A stretch of DNA of 37,880 nucleotides, taken from Pseudomonadota bacterium (GTDB lineage Bacteria > Pseudomonadota > Gammaproteobacteria > JAKBBU01). The position numbers and the translations under genes were made by a program. The stretch spans positions 1 through 37,880 of the forward strand of contig JAKBBU010000018.1 of the NCBI GenBank assembly GCA_021808365.1, written 5' to 3'. A model generated the notes under the pieces. It did no database searches. It saw nothing but the letters and a program-made list of their open reading frames with translations, and was not told the origin of the DNA. Positions 24,528 to 33,411 of this stretch are shown one piece after another; position 1 is the stretch's first letter; each line of letters begins with the position of its first letter.

Positions 24528-25529
24528 ATGTTGAAAACGATATTGGACAAGAAACATCTTCCTTGGGTGAGTCTTGGGATCGCTCTATTCCTCGTGATTA
24601 CCTTGTGGGGTTTCTATAATCACCGTCATCCCAGTACAGATGATGCTTACGTGAATGCAAATGTGATCAATGTTGCGACACAAGTCAGCGGTGTGGTTGA
24701 AACAGTTGCTGTTTCCGATCATCAGAAGGTTCGTAAGGGTGATTTGCTCTTCACAATTGATCCGCGAACTTTTCAATATGCAGTGGACAAGGCCAAGGCT
24801 AATTTAGAGTTGTCGACGCAACAAATGAAGGCGGATGAAGATGCGATTAAAATCGCCCAAGCAGAATTGGATGAAAATCAAGCCCAATACAAATGGGCGA
24901 ATAAAAATGCTTGGCGTATTTTAACGCTTGCAAAAAATGGCCAGATTTCTTTAGCCGATGGCGATCAAGCCAGAGAACAATTAGAGCAAGCTCAAGCGGC
25001 CTTGGTTGCTTCACAAAGCCAACTTTTACAAGCTAAGCAGAGTTTAGGAACACCAGGATTAAATAACGCGCGGGTTTTGGAAGGGAAATCTGAATTACAT
25101 ACGGCTCAATTAAATTTAGGTTACACACGAATTTATGCCACAGCGGATGGTTATATCGATAATTTCAATTTGAGAAAAGGCTCGACTGTCATCGCAGGCA
25201 CGATTTTATTTCAATTAGTCGATAGCGATACATGGTGGGTGGATGCGAATTTCAAAGAAACACAACTCAAGCGCATACGTCCAGGCCAACCTGCGCAAAT
25301 TGTTTTGGATACTTATCCTGGCGTAACGTTCAAGGGCGTGGTTCAAAGCATTTCTCCAAGCAGTGGATCGTCATTTAGTTTATTTCCTGCTGAAAATGCG
25401 ACGGGCAATTGGGTGAAGGTGACGCAACGAGTTCCCGTTAAAATTTTGATCACCGAGACAAAACCAGAAGCGCCTCTGCGCGTGGGTATTAGTAGTACCG
25501 TTACTATCGATACGACGAAAATGCAATAA
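24528..25529 (+). CDS. HlyD/EmrA-type membrane fusion protein
   Basis: Periplasmic adaptor of a drug-export system. The 333 residues begin with a short cytoplasmic tail and a membrane anchor (WVSLGIALFLVITLWGFY), then STDDAYVNANV, the hallmark of EmrA-like proteins, the first half of the lipoyl domain, a long coiled coil (about 80-190) and the beta-barrel region (WWVDANFKETQLKRIRPGQ). The ATG at 24528 follows an AGGGG-like site by seven bases; an upstream ATG at 24483 has none. It begins 146 bases from the divergent parA. Together with the next gene it forms an EmrAB-type pump; the outer-membrane partner is not here. Confidence 0.9.
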   Translation: MLKTILDKKHLPWVSLGIALFLVITLWGFYNHRHPSTDDAYVNANVINVATQVSGVVETVAVSDHQKVRKGDLLFTIDPRTFQYAVDKAKANLELSTQQMKADEDAIKIAQAELDENQAQYKWANKNAWRILTLAKNGQISLADGDQAREQLEQAQAALVASQSQLLQAKQSLGTPGLNNARVLEGKSELHTAQLNLGYTRIYATADGYIDNFNLRKGSTVIAGTILFQLVDSDTWWVDANFKETQLKRIRPGQPAQIVLDTYPGVTFKGVVQSISPSSGSSFSLFPAENATGNWVKVTQRVPVKILITETKPEAPLRVGISSTVTIDTTKMQ

Positions 25530-25571
25530 ATGTGAGAAATGCTATTCATCATCGCGACGGAGTAGTAACCA

Positions 25572-27086
25572 ATGAATTCAATACCACACCGAGGGCTTAT
25601 CATTGCGGCCGTCATGTTGGCTACGATCATTGAAGTGTTGGACATGACCATCGTCAATGTTTCACTGCCTCACATGATGGGCAGCCTTGGTGCAAATACG
25701 CAGGAAATTACGTGGGTATTGACGGCTTATATTGTTTCAGCAGCTATTTGCATGCCTTTGACCGGCTTTTTAAGCAAACGCTTTGGGCAGAAACGTTTAC
25801 TCTTAGTAAGCATTGCGGGTTTTCTTGTTTCTTCGGTGCTTTGCGGGGCATCAACTGATTTAACGGAAATGCTGGTCTTTAGAACCTTTCAAGGTATTTT
25901 CGGTGCCTCATTAGTCCCGCTTTCACAAACTATTTTGCAAAGTGTATTTCCAAAAGAAGAACAATCCAAAGCCATGGCCATTTGGGGTGTCGGCGTGATG
26001 ATTGCGCCCGTACTCGGACCCACGCTCGGCGGTTACATCACGCAGACGATGAATTGGCGTTGGATTTTTTACATTAATATTCCTGTGTGTATCTTTACTT
26101 TTTTTTTAGTGTTTCGTTATCTGAACGAAACGGTACGTGAAAAAGTGCCTGTCGATCTTGTTGGTTTGATCTTAATGACGCTTGGGATTGGTTCCTTACA
26201 GATTTTCCTGGATCAAGGTAATAGTAACAATTGGTTTCAATCAAGTTTTATCACTTATTTGGCGATCTTAGCGGTCTGTGCGCTGACGATTTTTATTATT
26301 CGAGGGTACAATAAAAAAGATAATATCGTCAATTTGCGTCTGTTTGCGGATAAAAACTTTGCCTTGTCTACGATCATGTTGGCCCTATTTGTAGCTTGTA
26401 TGTTTGGTATTCTTGCCCTATTACCGATCATGTTGGAAGAGTTAATGAATTATCCTGCGATGACAACAGGTCTTGTGATGGGCCCTCAGGGGCTCACCAG
26501 TGCATTGGGTATGGCAACGTCAGTCGCTCTATTAAAACGTGTGGACCCTAGGAGAATTATGTTTGTGGGTTTATTGTTGGAGATTTCCGGCAGCTACTTG
26601 ATGACGCGTTGGGGCGCTTCTTTTGAAATGCGCAATGTGATCACTTCGATGATGCTCATGGGTTTTGGTATGGGATTATTTTTTGTGCCCATCACGACAT
26701 TGGCTTATTATACGATGGCAAAAAGTGATATTGCTGAAGGTTCAGGGCTTTTTAGTTTTAGTCGAAACTTGGGGAGTTCAATTGGTATTTCAATTTTAAG
26801 CACGATTTTTACACGCCAAAGTCAAGTCAACTGGAATCAATTAAGCGGCCATTTACGTGCAGATAATCCAGCCGTACAGCAATGGTTGAGCGCGCATCAT
26901 TTAACGTTGAATGATCCATTAGCGATGCAGTTATTAGGGCAAACATTATCACAACAAGCAAATTTAATTGCTTTCATCGATTCGTTTTGGGTGGTAAATA
27001 TCGCCTTTATTTCATTGTTGGCCTTGGTTTTTTTCTTTAAACGTGTGGATTTGAGTAAGGCAGAAGGGTTAGGGTTTATTGAGTGA
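25572..27086 (+). CDS. EmrB/QacA-family (DHA2) major facilitator drug transporter
   Basis: The 504 residues carry about fourteen membrane segments, the DHA2 number. Family motifs are LDMTIVNVSLPHMMGSLG (motif D1, about 22-39), GFLSKRFGQKRLLL (motif A) and GVMIAPVLGPTLGGYI (motif C, antiporter signature). GGAG lies nine bases before the ATG. It follows the EmrA-like gene by 42 bases and should use it as adaptor to export lipophilic compounds by proton antiport. Substrate unknown. Confidence 0.92.
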   Translation: MNSIPHRGLIIAAVMLATIIEVLDMTIVNVSLPHMMGSLGANTQEITWVLTAYIVSAAICMPLTGFLSKRFGQKRLLLVSIAGFLVSSVLCGASTDLTEMLVFRTFQGIFGASLVPLSQTILQSVFPKEEQSKAMAIWGVGVMIAPVLGPTLGGYITQTMNWRWIFYINIPVCIFTFFLVFRYLNETVREKVPVDLVGLILMTLGIGSLQIFLDQGNSNNWFQSSFITYLAILAVCALTIFIIRGYNKKDNIVNLRLFADKNFALSTIMLALFVACMFGILALLPIMLEELMNYPAMTTGLVMGPQGLTSALGMATSVALLKRVDPRRIMFVGLLLEISGSYLMTRWGASFEMRNVITSMMLMGFGMGLFFVPITTLAYYTMAKSDIAEGSGLFSFSRNLGSSIGISILSTIFTRQSQVNWNQLSGHLRADNPAVQQWLSAHHLTLNDPLAMQLLGQTLSQQANLIAFIDSFWVVNIAFISLLALVFFFKRVDLSKAEGLGFIE

Positions 27087-27143
27087 GGATTTTGTTTCTG
27101 TTCCACTGTCCTACAAAATCATGGGGTATAATGGGTTCATCAA

Positions 27144-27182
27144 ACACCCTCAAAAAAGCTGACTTGAGCGTTTTTGAGGTGT
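27144..27182. terminator. Hairpin downstream of the efflux pair
   Basis: ACACC(C)TCAAAAA pairs with TTTTTGAGGTGT across a short inner GCT/AGC stem, with one bulged base. It lies 58 bases after the emrB-like stop. It could terminate that operon, or be one end of a degraded mobile element, since an Rpn-type remnant follows. Confidence 0.4.
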
Positions 27183-27217
27183 ATAATTACCGAACAACAT
27201 GAACCCTGGAGCCCCTC

Positions 27218-27316
27218 ATGCCGCGCTATCTCGACGAGGTCCACTTGGTTCTCATTGAATTACCCAAGTTCAAACCCCGAACCATCGCTGAGAAAATGAC
27301 TGGGCGAGCACCCTAA
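27218..27316 (+). pseudogene. Short remnant of an Rpn-type (PD-(D/E)XK) nuclease/transposase
   Basis: The 32-codon reading MPRYLDEVHLVLIELPKFKP resembles the central LExHFxELPKF motif of Rpn-family proteins. The frame is cut by a stop lying inside the half-palindrome at 27313-27327. Nothing else of the gene remains. The stretch 27087-27396 otherwise holds only the hairpin, this relic and the half-repeat. Confidence 0.45.
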
Positions 27317-27327
27317 CCCAACCTACA
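27313..27327 (-). repeat. Half copy of the GTTGGGTTA palindromic repeat
   Basis: Fifteen bases (CTAACCCAACCTACA) are the exact reverse complement of 6977-6991 in the palindromic repeat near the avidin-like gene. The second arm is missing here. Confidence 0.6.
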
Positions 27328-27396
27328 ACCAGCTTACGCCACTTGCCCACCTCATCTCCCACCCAGTATACTTCCCTCTCAAGAACTAGGTGAACC

Positions 27397-28501
27397 ATGC
27401 AAGAACTCAATCCTATCTATCATCAAATCGACGATCTTCAAGCTCGTCTTACAACGTTGCGGAGGTCTCTTTGACTACGACAACAAGGCGGAACGCTTAG
27501 TTGAAGTTCAACGCGAGCTTGAGGAACCCGATATTTGGGAACATCCAGAACGTGCTCAGGCACTTGGGCGTGAACGCGTGCAGCTTGAATCCATTGTCGT
27601 CTATCTGGATCAACTTGGTCAAGGCTTAAGCGAACTGCATGAATTGATTGAATTAGCTGAGGCTGACAACGATGAATCATTGATCGCCAATTTAATTCAG
27701 GATCTCAATAACCTCGATTCCAAAATTAAACAAATGGAATTTGAACGGATGTTTTCGGGGAAAATGGATCCCAATCCTGCTTACTTGGATATTCAAGCGG
27801 GATCCGGTGGTACTGAAGCACAAGATTGGGCAGAAATGTTATTGCGAATGTATTTACGTTGGGCTGAACGCCGCGGTTTTGAGTGTGAATTGATTGAAGT
27901 ATCTGCAGGTGAAGTGGCTGGAATTAAAAGTGCAACGGTTCACGTCAAAGGTCCTTATGCGTATGGCTGGCTGCGAACAGAAACGGGCGTGCATCGTTTA
28001 GTTCGTAAATCGCCGTTTGATTCTGGTAACCGCCGACACACCTCCTTTGCTTCTGTTTTTGTTAGCCCTGAAGTGGATGACGATATTGAAGTGGACATTA
28101 ATCCAGCAGATTTACGTACCGATACTTACCGTGCTAGCGGAGCAGGTGGCCAACATGTGAACCGAACAGATTCAGCTGTGCGGATCACACACATTCCTTC
28201 AGGCATTGTGGTACAGTGCCAAACGGATCGCTCTCAGCATAAAAATCGTTCAAGTGCGATGAAACAACTGAAAGCAAAACTCTATGAGCTTGAGATGTTT
28301 AAGCGTCGCGCTGAACAATCCGTGCTTGAAGCCTCAAAAGCCGATATTGGTTGGGGCAGTCAGATCCGTTCCTATGTGTTGGATCAAGCGCGCATTAAAG
28401 ATCTTCGAACCGGTGTTGAAAGCGGCAATACACAGGCCGTCTTAGATGGCGATTTGGATCCGTTCATTAAGGCCAGTTTACAAGCAGAGCACCTTGAATA
28501 A
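27397..28501 (+). CDS. prfB: Peptide chain release factor 2, with programmed +1 frameshift
   Basis: RF2 reads UGA and UAA stop codons and releases the peptide. The first 25 codons (from ATG 27397, after AGGTGA) run to an in-frame TGA at 27472-27474; a +1 shift on CTTTGAC then continues to 28501, giving 367 residues, close to the 365 of E. coli. The RF2 anticodon-like motif SPF is in [11 protein letters not shown] and the catalytic GGQ in [17 protein letters not shown] reading that starts only at 27578 would miss the N-terminal 60 residues. lysS, the usual partner, is absent; a methyltransferase follows 23 bases later. Confidence 0.96.
27461..27475 (+). promoter_or_regulatory. prfB programmed frameshift site
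   Basis: GGAGG (27461-27465) acts as the internal Shine-Dalgarno element, three bases before CTT-TGA-C (27469-27475). The TGA is codon 26, as in E. coli, so RF2 autoregulation through slow UGA reading is expected. Confidence 0.95.
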
Positions 28502-28524
28502 AATCATATCGGTTGAGTACTACA

Positions 28525-29250
28525 ATGACGAAACACTTAAAAGATTGGTACGACAACACGCTAGGCCACTGTGTTTTAAACGCCGAGTCTGAACACTTGT
28601 CACAAGCACTCACCTCGATTTTTGGATTTTATTTACTTCAATTGGGTTTACCACAACAAACCGCTTGGCTTGAACAAAGCCCCATTCGGCATCGATTTTG
28701 TCTTCACACAGGTCATGAATCGCTTGGTGATATTCAAGGTGATTTTGTTACGCTGCCTTTTCAAAACGACAGTATCGATGCTGTTGTACTTCCGCATATT
28801 TTGGAATTTCATCCTCATCCGCAGATTATTCTTGCAGAAGCTGCCCGCGTTTTATTACCGGAAGGTGCCTTATTGATTCTAGGTTTTAATCCTTGGAGTA
28901 GTTTTGGAATTAAAAAACTTTTGAGTCGATCACCTGATCTACCTTGGCAAGGTAAATTTATTAGTTTGTATCGACTATCAAATTGGTTATTGGATTTGAA
29001 TTTGGAAATTACAGTCACCGAAAAATTTTATACACAATTTCCGATTAATCACACTGCATACTTAGATCGGTTTGCTTTTTTAGAACACTGGATTGCTCGC
29101 TTTTTTCCTTCCTATGGCAGTGTATATCTTGTTGTCGCGAAGAAAAAAGTCGCATGCATTACGCCGATTGGTCTAAAACAAAAACGACACCAGCTTTTAC
29201 TTCGCCCGAATTTAGCAGAACCCACCACGAGGAATCATCATAGACTATGA
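28525..29250 (+). CDS. Class I SAM-dependent methyltransferase, YafS-like
   Basis: The 241 residues carry a methyltransferase core: a degraded glycine motif region ([20 protein letters not shown]), then [20 protein letters not shown] (acidic post-II loop) and [20 protein letters not shown] (motif III). The same gene order with rnhA and dnaQ is known for E. coli yafS, which supports the assignment. Substrate is unknown. I chose the ATG at 28525; an upstream TTG at 28513 adds four residues and neither start has a strong ribosome site. The stop overlaps the rnhA start (ATGA). Confidence 0.8.
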   Translation: MTKHLKDWYDNTLGHCVLNAESEHLSQALTSIFGFYLLQLGLPQQTAWLEQSPIRHRFCLHTGHESLGDIQGDFVTLPFQNDSIDAVVLPHILEFHPHPQIILAEAARVLLPEGALLILGFNPWSSFGIKKLLSRSPDLPWQGKFISLYRLSNWLLDLNLEITVTEKFYTQFPINHTAYLDRFAFLEHWIARFFPSYGSVYLVVAKKKVACITPIGLKQKRHQLLLRPNLAEPTTRNHHRL

Positions 29251-29699
29251 AGAAAGTAGCGCTATATACTGACGGCGCCTGCCGCGGAAACCCTGGCCCG
29301 GGCGGTTGGGGAGTCGTCTTAATTTATCAAGAACATGAAAAAACACTCTCCGGTGCCGAAAAAATGACAACGAATAATCGTATGGAGCTCATGGCTGCGA
29401 TCCAAGGTCTCGCGTCTTTGAAAGGATCATGTGAAGTTGTTTTAACAACAGATTCTGTTTACGTTCAAAAAGGGATCACCACGTGGATCAAATCCTGGCA
29501 AAAAAATGGTTGGCGGACCAGTGATAAAAAACCCGTGAAAAATGCCGATCTTTGGCAACAACTCTTAACAGAATCCGAGCGCCATCAAATTAAATGGCAT
29601 TGGGTCAAGGGGCACAGTGGTCATCCCGAAAATGATAAAGCCGATGAATTAGCGCGTTTGGCGATTGATGAACTGTTTGGTGTTGGTTCAAAGTTGTGA
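29247..29699 (+). CDS. rnhA: Ribonuclease HI
   Basis: Cleaves the RNA strand of RNA-DNA hybrids. The 150 residues (155 in E. coli) contain the metal-binding carboxylates Asp9 ([14 protein letters not shown]), Glu47 (NNRMELMAA), Asp69 (LTTDSVYV) and Asp133 (NDKADELAR), with the mobile His123 in [10 protein letters not shown]. The start is coupled to the methyltransferase stop. The end of the coding sequence takes part in the long inverted repeat described at 29686-29773. Confidence 0.97.
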   Translation: MKKVALYTDGACRGNPGPGGWGVVLIYQEHEKTLSGAEKMTTNNRMELMAAIQGLASLKGSCEVVLTTDSVYVQKGITTWIKSWQKNGWRTSDKKPVKNADLWQQLLTESERHQIKWHWVKGHSGHPENDKADELARLAIDELFGVGSKL

Positions 29700-29773
29700 G
29701 TCTGAGTAGGCTCATCGACAGCTTCCCTGCTATCGATGGTTTGTCAAATGAGTTCAGATTCACAACTTTGAAC
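29686..29773. repeat. Long structured inverted repeat between rnhA and dnaQ
   Basis: GTTCAAAGTTGTGA (29686-29699, the end of rnhA) pairs perfectly with 29760-29773. Inside, CATCGA (29713-29718) pairs with 29733-29738, and AGC/GCT continues that stem to a six-base loop. CTCAT/ATGAG pairs lie between. The spacer transcript could fold as one branched hairpin of about 90 bases that includes the rnhA stop. Confidence 0.6.
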
Positions 29774-29808
29774 TAGCACCAACTATTTGAACAATTATAG
29801 GAATAAAC

Positions 29809-30483
29809 ATGCGTGAAATTGTATTAGATACTGAGACCACAGGGCTCAGACCCGAAGATGGTCACCGGATCATTGAAATCGGTCTAGTTGAATTAAACAA
29901 TCGCCGTTTGACAGGCCGAACATTTCATACCTACATCAATCCCAAACGTGCGATTGATGCAGGCGCATTAGCCGTTCATGGGATCACCACAGAATTTCTT
30001 GCTGATAAACCTAGTTTTGACATGATTTTTTCAGATTTAATGGCGTTTATTGAAGATAGTGCCTTAGTCATTCACAATGCTCCTTTTGATTTGGGGTTTT
30101 TGAATCATGAATTTAAACGGATTAAACATCCTAAATTATTGGCAGAACAATGTATTGTGGTCGATACTCTAAAAATTGCGCGTGATAAATATCCAGGGCA
30201 AAAAAATAACCTCGATGCCTTATGCAAACGCCTCAAGGTTGATAACACTGACCGTAAGCTCCACGGTGCGTTATTGGATGCGAAAATTTTAGCGTATGTC
30301 TATTTAGCGATGACGGGCGGTCAAAGTGGCTTTTTTGAGCAGGATGATTCCTCTGTGGAACAAGTTCAGCAAAATGAGAGTCGCAAACCACGAACAGCAC
30401 GAAAAGCATCGCTTGTGTTAAGAGCAACGCGTGAAGAGGTTGATGCACATCTTGCGTTTATGGAGAGGATTACGGGAGAGTAA
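29809..30483 (+). CDS. dnaQ: DNA polymerase III epsilon subunit (3'-5' proofreading exonuclease)
   Basis: DEDDh exonuclease that proofreads for the replicative polymerase. The 224 residues (243 in E. coli) carry Asp7 and Glu9 (VLDTETTG), Asp94 (NAPFDLGF), His152 and Asp157 (LHGALLDAK). The C-terminal 45 residues are a basic, Gln/Ser-rich linker and a helix (REEVDAHLAFMERI) that should contact the alpha subunit. AGGA precedes the ATG. It follows rnhA by 109 bases in the same direction, whereas in E. coli the two are divergent. Confidence 0.95.
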   Translation: MREIVLDTETTGLRPEDGHRIIEIGLVELNNRRLTGRTFHTYINPKRAIDAGALAVHGITTEFLADKPSFDMIFSDLMAFIEDSALVIHNAPFDLGFLNHEFKRIKHPKLLAEQCIVVDTLKIARDKYPGQKNNLDALCKRLKVDNTDRKLHGALLDAKILAYVYLAMTGGQSGFFEQDDSSVEQVQQNESRKPRTARKASLVLRATREEVDAHLAFMERITGE

Positions 30484-30548
30484 ATGTCAACAGACCCAAG
30501 CTTGTTGTTCTGAAAAAATCTCGCTAATACTTTGTCTCCCGAGCGTAG

Positions 30549-30616
30549 TTTTAGCCACAGGGAAGAGTACACCAATACCACAACACATATTGGTGTACTC
30601 TTCCCTGTGGCTAAAA
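30549..30616. repeat. Perfect 29-bp inverted repeat with 10-base loop
   Basis: The arms at 30549-30577 and 30588-30616 are exact reverse complements over all 29 bases (beginning TTTTAGCCACAGGG and ending CCCTGTGGCTAAAA), separated by ten bases. It starts 66 bases after dnaQ. There is no coding potential and no direct T-run. It could be a strong terminator, a non-autonomous mobile element, or a protein-binding or cruciform site. Confidence 0.85.
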
Positions 30617-30852
30617 GAGGGATGACAAGCAAAAAGCAACATTTTTTTTCAGAAAAAAGCGATTGACAGTATTGAATTTTGCACAAGCTGTATTTTTTTG
30701 AACAAGGCTGTGAGTAAAATTAATGAATGTTAAAAACAACTTTTGAATTTATTTTAACTTGTTGATTTTGTTATAGTTTTGTTGAGTGCTTATTTTTTTC
30801 TCAAGATGACTCGATCACCGAACCATGGGGATTTAGCTCAACTTTCACAGGC

Positions 30853-30887
30853 CTATCCACAGAGTTATCCACAGCTTTTGTGGGTAA
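30853..30887. promoter_or_regulatory. Cluster of three DnaA boxes; candidate origin or DnaA-controlled promoter
   Basis: CTATCCACA (30853-30861), the perfect TTATCCACA (30865-30873) and, on the other strand, TTACCCACA (30879-30887) lie within 35 bases. Upstream, 30720-30810 is very T-rich and could unwind. parAB is about 6.5 kb away. The cluster ends 60 bases before the fadE start (AAGGAG), so control of fadE is an alternative. Across 30484-30947 no gene is supported. Confidence 0.5.
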
Positions 30888-30947
30888 TTCCTGAAGATGC
30901 GGTTTTCATAGTGTAATATCAAAAAAATGTGCTAAGGAGAAAGGACA

Positions 30948-33377
30948 ATGGCCATATTATTAATCTTGATTTTTCTCGCTGCCATCGTTGTGGTCGCCTT
31001 CTTTCGACTGAAGAGTTGGTATTGGGTTCCAGGGCTTTTGGTACTGTTCAGTTTGATCACCGCAACACAAACCGTCAGCGCCTGGGTCTTGATTCCATTT
31101 TGGGCACTGCTGATCATCGCAACCCTCTTTATGGCGCTTCCCCCTTTGCGCCTGCGTTTTTTTAGTGCCCCTGTTTTAAATTACATTCGAAAAGTACTTC
31201 CTCCCCTGAGCGAGACCGAACGTGCAGCCATTGAGATTGGTGATGTGTGTTGGGAAGGTGAATTATTCTCAGGACATCCCAATTGGGAAAAATTTTTACA
31301 ATCCCCAGCACCCAAACTAAGTGATGAAGAACAGCACTTTTTGGATCATCAAGTCGAAATACTCTGTACGATGATTAATGATTGGCAGATCCAATGTGAA
31401 CATCAAATGCCCGAAGCTCTTTGGGATTACCTCAAGAAAGAGGGCTTTTTTGGACTTGTGATCAACAAACGCTATGGTGGCCTTGGTTTTTCCGCGATTG
31501 CACATTCAGCTGTGATCAATAAATTATCAAGCCGCAGTGTAACCGTGGCTGTACATGCCATGGTGCCTAACTCTCTTGGTCCTGGCGAATTAATCGAACG
31601 CTATGGCACAGAGGAACAAAAAAATCATTACCTTCCTCGTCTCGCTCGTGGCGAAGAAATTCCTTGTTTTGGGTTAACATCAGAGGATGTGGGTAGTGAT
31701 GCAACGGCCTTAACGGATCAAGGTGTTGTTTGTCGCGGATTGCATGAAGGAAAAGAAGTGTTCGGGATCCGCCTGAATTGGCGCAAGCGTTATATCACCT
31801 TGGCTCCCATCGCAACGCTGGTGAGCATTGCCTTTTTTTTGCGCGATCCAGATCATCTTTTAGGCGAGCAAGACAATATTGGGATTACCCTCGCTTTAAT
31901 TCCAGCGCAACACGAAGGTGTTGAGATTGGGCACCGACATTATCCTGCTTATTTAGCGTTCCTCAATGGACCGTGTTCCGGCAAGGATGTGTTTATTCCA
32001 CTGGAATGGATCATCGGTGGACGCGAACAGGTCGGACAAGGTTGGCGGATGTTGGTCACATGTCTTTCGCTGGGCCGATCCATTTCACTGCCTTCTTTGA
32101 GTACGGCTAATGCCAAAATAAATTACCGTATGGCAGGAGCTTATGCGCGAATTCGAGAACAATTTCGTCGGCCCATTGGCCATTTTGAAGGTATTCAAGA
32201 GGCCCTAGCGCGCATCGGAGGTGGGACCTATTTACTGGAAGCATCCCGCGTTGTTACTGCAGGCTTGCTCGATCAAGGCCTGAACCCTGCCATCATTTCG
32301 GCCATCGTTAAGTACCATAGCACGGAATGGTCACGACAAATCACCAATGATAGTTTAGATATTCACGCCGGCCGCGGCATACAGGCAGGACCTCGTAATT
32401 ATTTAATGACGAGCTACCTGGCTGTACCGATTGGGATCACTGTTGAGGGTGCGAATATTCTGACCCGAAGTTTAATGATCTTTGGCCAAGGTGCACTGCG
32501 TTGCCATCCCTATTTGTTTGAAGAAATGAATTGTGCACAAAGCGATGATCCCAATCGCGTGAAGCATTTTGATCGTATTTTATTACAGCACCTCAGTCAC
32601 TTCATTTTCGTACGAACGCGAACATGGGTTTATGGGATCTCCTGTGGTCGTCTGGCAAGCAGTCCTGTACCTGGTTCAATGGCGCGCTATTATCGGCAAT
32701 TAAATCGTATGAGTTCTGCCTTTGCCTTTATTTCCGATGTCACCTTGATCCTTTTAGGCGGCCAATTAAAATGCAAAGAACATTTATCTGCGCGATTAGG
32801 CGATATATTGAGTCATTTGTATTTAGCTTCCACAACGCTCAAATTTTTTTATGATCAGGGCAGCAATAGAGAAGACGAAGATCACGTCGCTTGGGTGCTT
32901 GAAACCTGTCTACAGCGCATTCAAGTGGCCTTTGATGATTTCTTCCACAATTTCCCATTCAGAAAGATAAGCAAAGTTTTGCGTTTCATCCTCTTTCCTT
33001 ATGGGTGTGCTTATGCTGGTCCCTCGGATGCTCTCAGCTCTAGATTAGCCTTGTCCATGCTGCAACCTTCTGCTTTAAAAGATCGCTTGACACAGCCTTG
33101 TTTCATCCCTAATGATCGCAATGATCCCATTGGACGGATGGAATATGCTTTAAAAGCAATCATTCAGGCACAGGCCGCCTATGATAAATTGCACGATGCA
33201 TTGAAAAAAGGACGTTTAGTATCCACAGGCTCTTTCGAAGAGCAATTGGCGCAAGCGGCTACGACTGAATTACTCACGGCCGAGGAAATTACCTCGCTGC
33301 GAGAAGCTGAACAAGCACGTGCTGATGCGATTAAGGTGGATGATTTTCAGTCAATTCCAGGTGAACTACCTAAGTAA
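30948..33377 (+). CDS. fadE: FadE-type acyl-CoA dehydrogenase
   Basis: First enzyme of fatty-acid beta-oxidation, oxidising acyl-CoA to trans-2-enoyl-CoA with FAD. The 809 residues match the large membrane-linked E. coli form (814). Two hydrophobic segments occupy 1-70 (MAILLILIFLAAIVVVAFF and WVLIPFWALLIIATLFM). The dehydrogenase core follows with LTSEDVGSDATAL (FAD/substrate region), QFRRPIGHFEGIQEALARI and DIHAGRGIQAGPRN, and a long FadE-specific C-terminal domain. AAGGAG stands before the ATG. Ornithine aminotransferase follows after 34 bases, probably as part of the same transcript. Confidence 0.95.
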   Translation: MAILLILIFLAAIVVVAFFRLKSWYWVPGLLVLFSLITATQTVSAWVLIPFWALLIIATLFMALPPLRLRFFSAPVLNYIRKVLPPLSETERAAIEIGDVCWEGELFSGHPNWEKFLQSPAPKLSDEEQHFLDHQVEILCTMINDWQIQCEHQMPEALWDYLKKEGFFGLVINKRYGGLGFSAIAHSAVINKLSSRSVTVAVHAMVPNSLGPGELIERYGTEEQKNHYLPRLARGEEIPCFGLTSEDVGSDATALTDQGVVCRGLHEGKEVFGIRLNWRKRYITLAPIATLVSIAFFLRDPDHLLGEQDNIGITLALIPAQHEGVEIGHRHYPAYLAFLNGPCSGKDVFIPLEWIIGGREQVGQGWRMLVTCLSLGRSISLPSLSTANAKINYRMAGAYARIREQFRRPIGHFEGIQEALARIGGGTYLLEASRVVTAGLLDQGLNPAIISAIVKYHSTEWSRQITNDSLDIHAGRGIQAGPRNYLMTSYLAVPIGITVEGANILTRSLMIFGQGALRCHPYLFEEMNCAQSDDPNRVKHFDRILLQHLSHFIFVRTRTWVYGISCGRLASSPVPGSMARYYRQLNRMSSAFAFISDVTLILLGGQLKCKEHLSARLGDILSHLYLASTTLKFFYDQGSNREDEDHVAWVLETCLQRIQVAFDDFFHNFPFRKISKVLRFILFPYGCAYAGPSDALSSRLALSMLQPSALKDRLTQPCFIPNDRNDPIGRMEYALKAIIQAQAAYDKLHDALKKGRLVSTGSFEEQLAQAATTELLTAEEITSLREAEQARADAIKVDDFQSIPGELPK

Positions 33378-33411
33378 ACGTAACCGATAGTGAAGTTAAG
33401 AGAGGAATAAC

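Noticed and set aside
29026..29036. TTATACACA within the methyltransferase gene and at 1650-1658
   Set aside because: Single DnaA-box matches without clustering are expected by chance in AT-rich DNA.
30431..30686. Short frames across the 29-bp inverted repeat
   Set aside because: Their openness comes from the palindrome itself, which reads alike on both strands; no start site or family.
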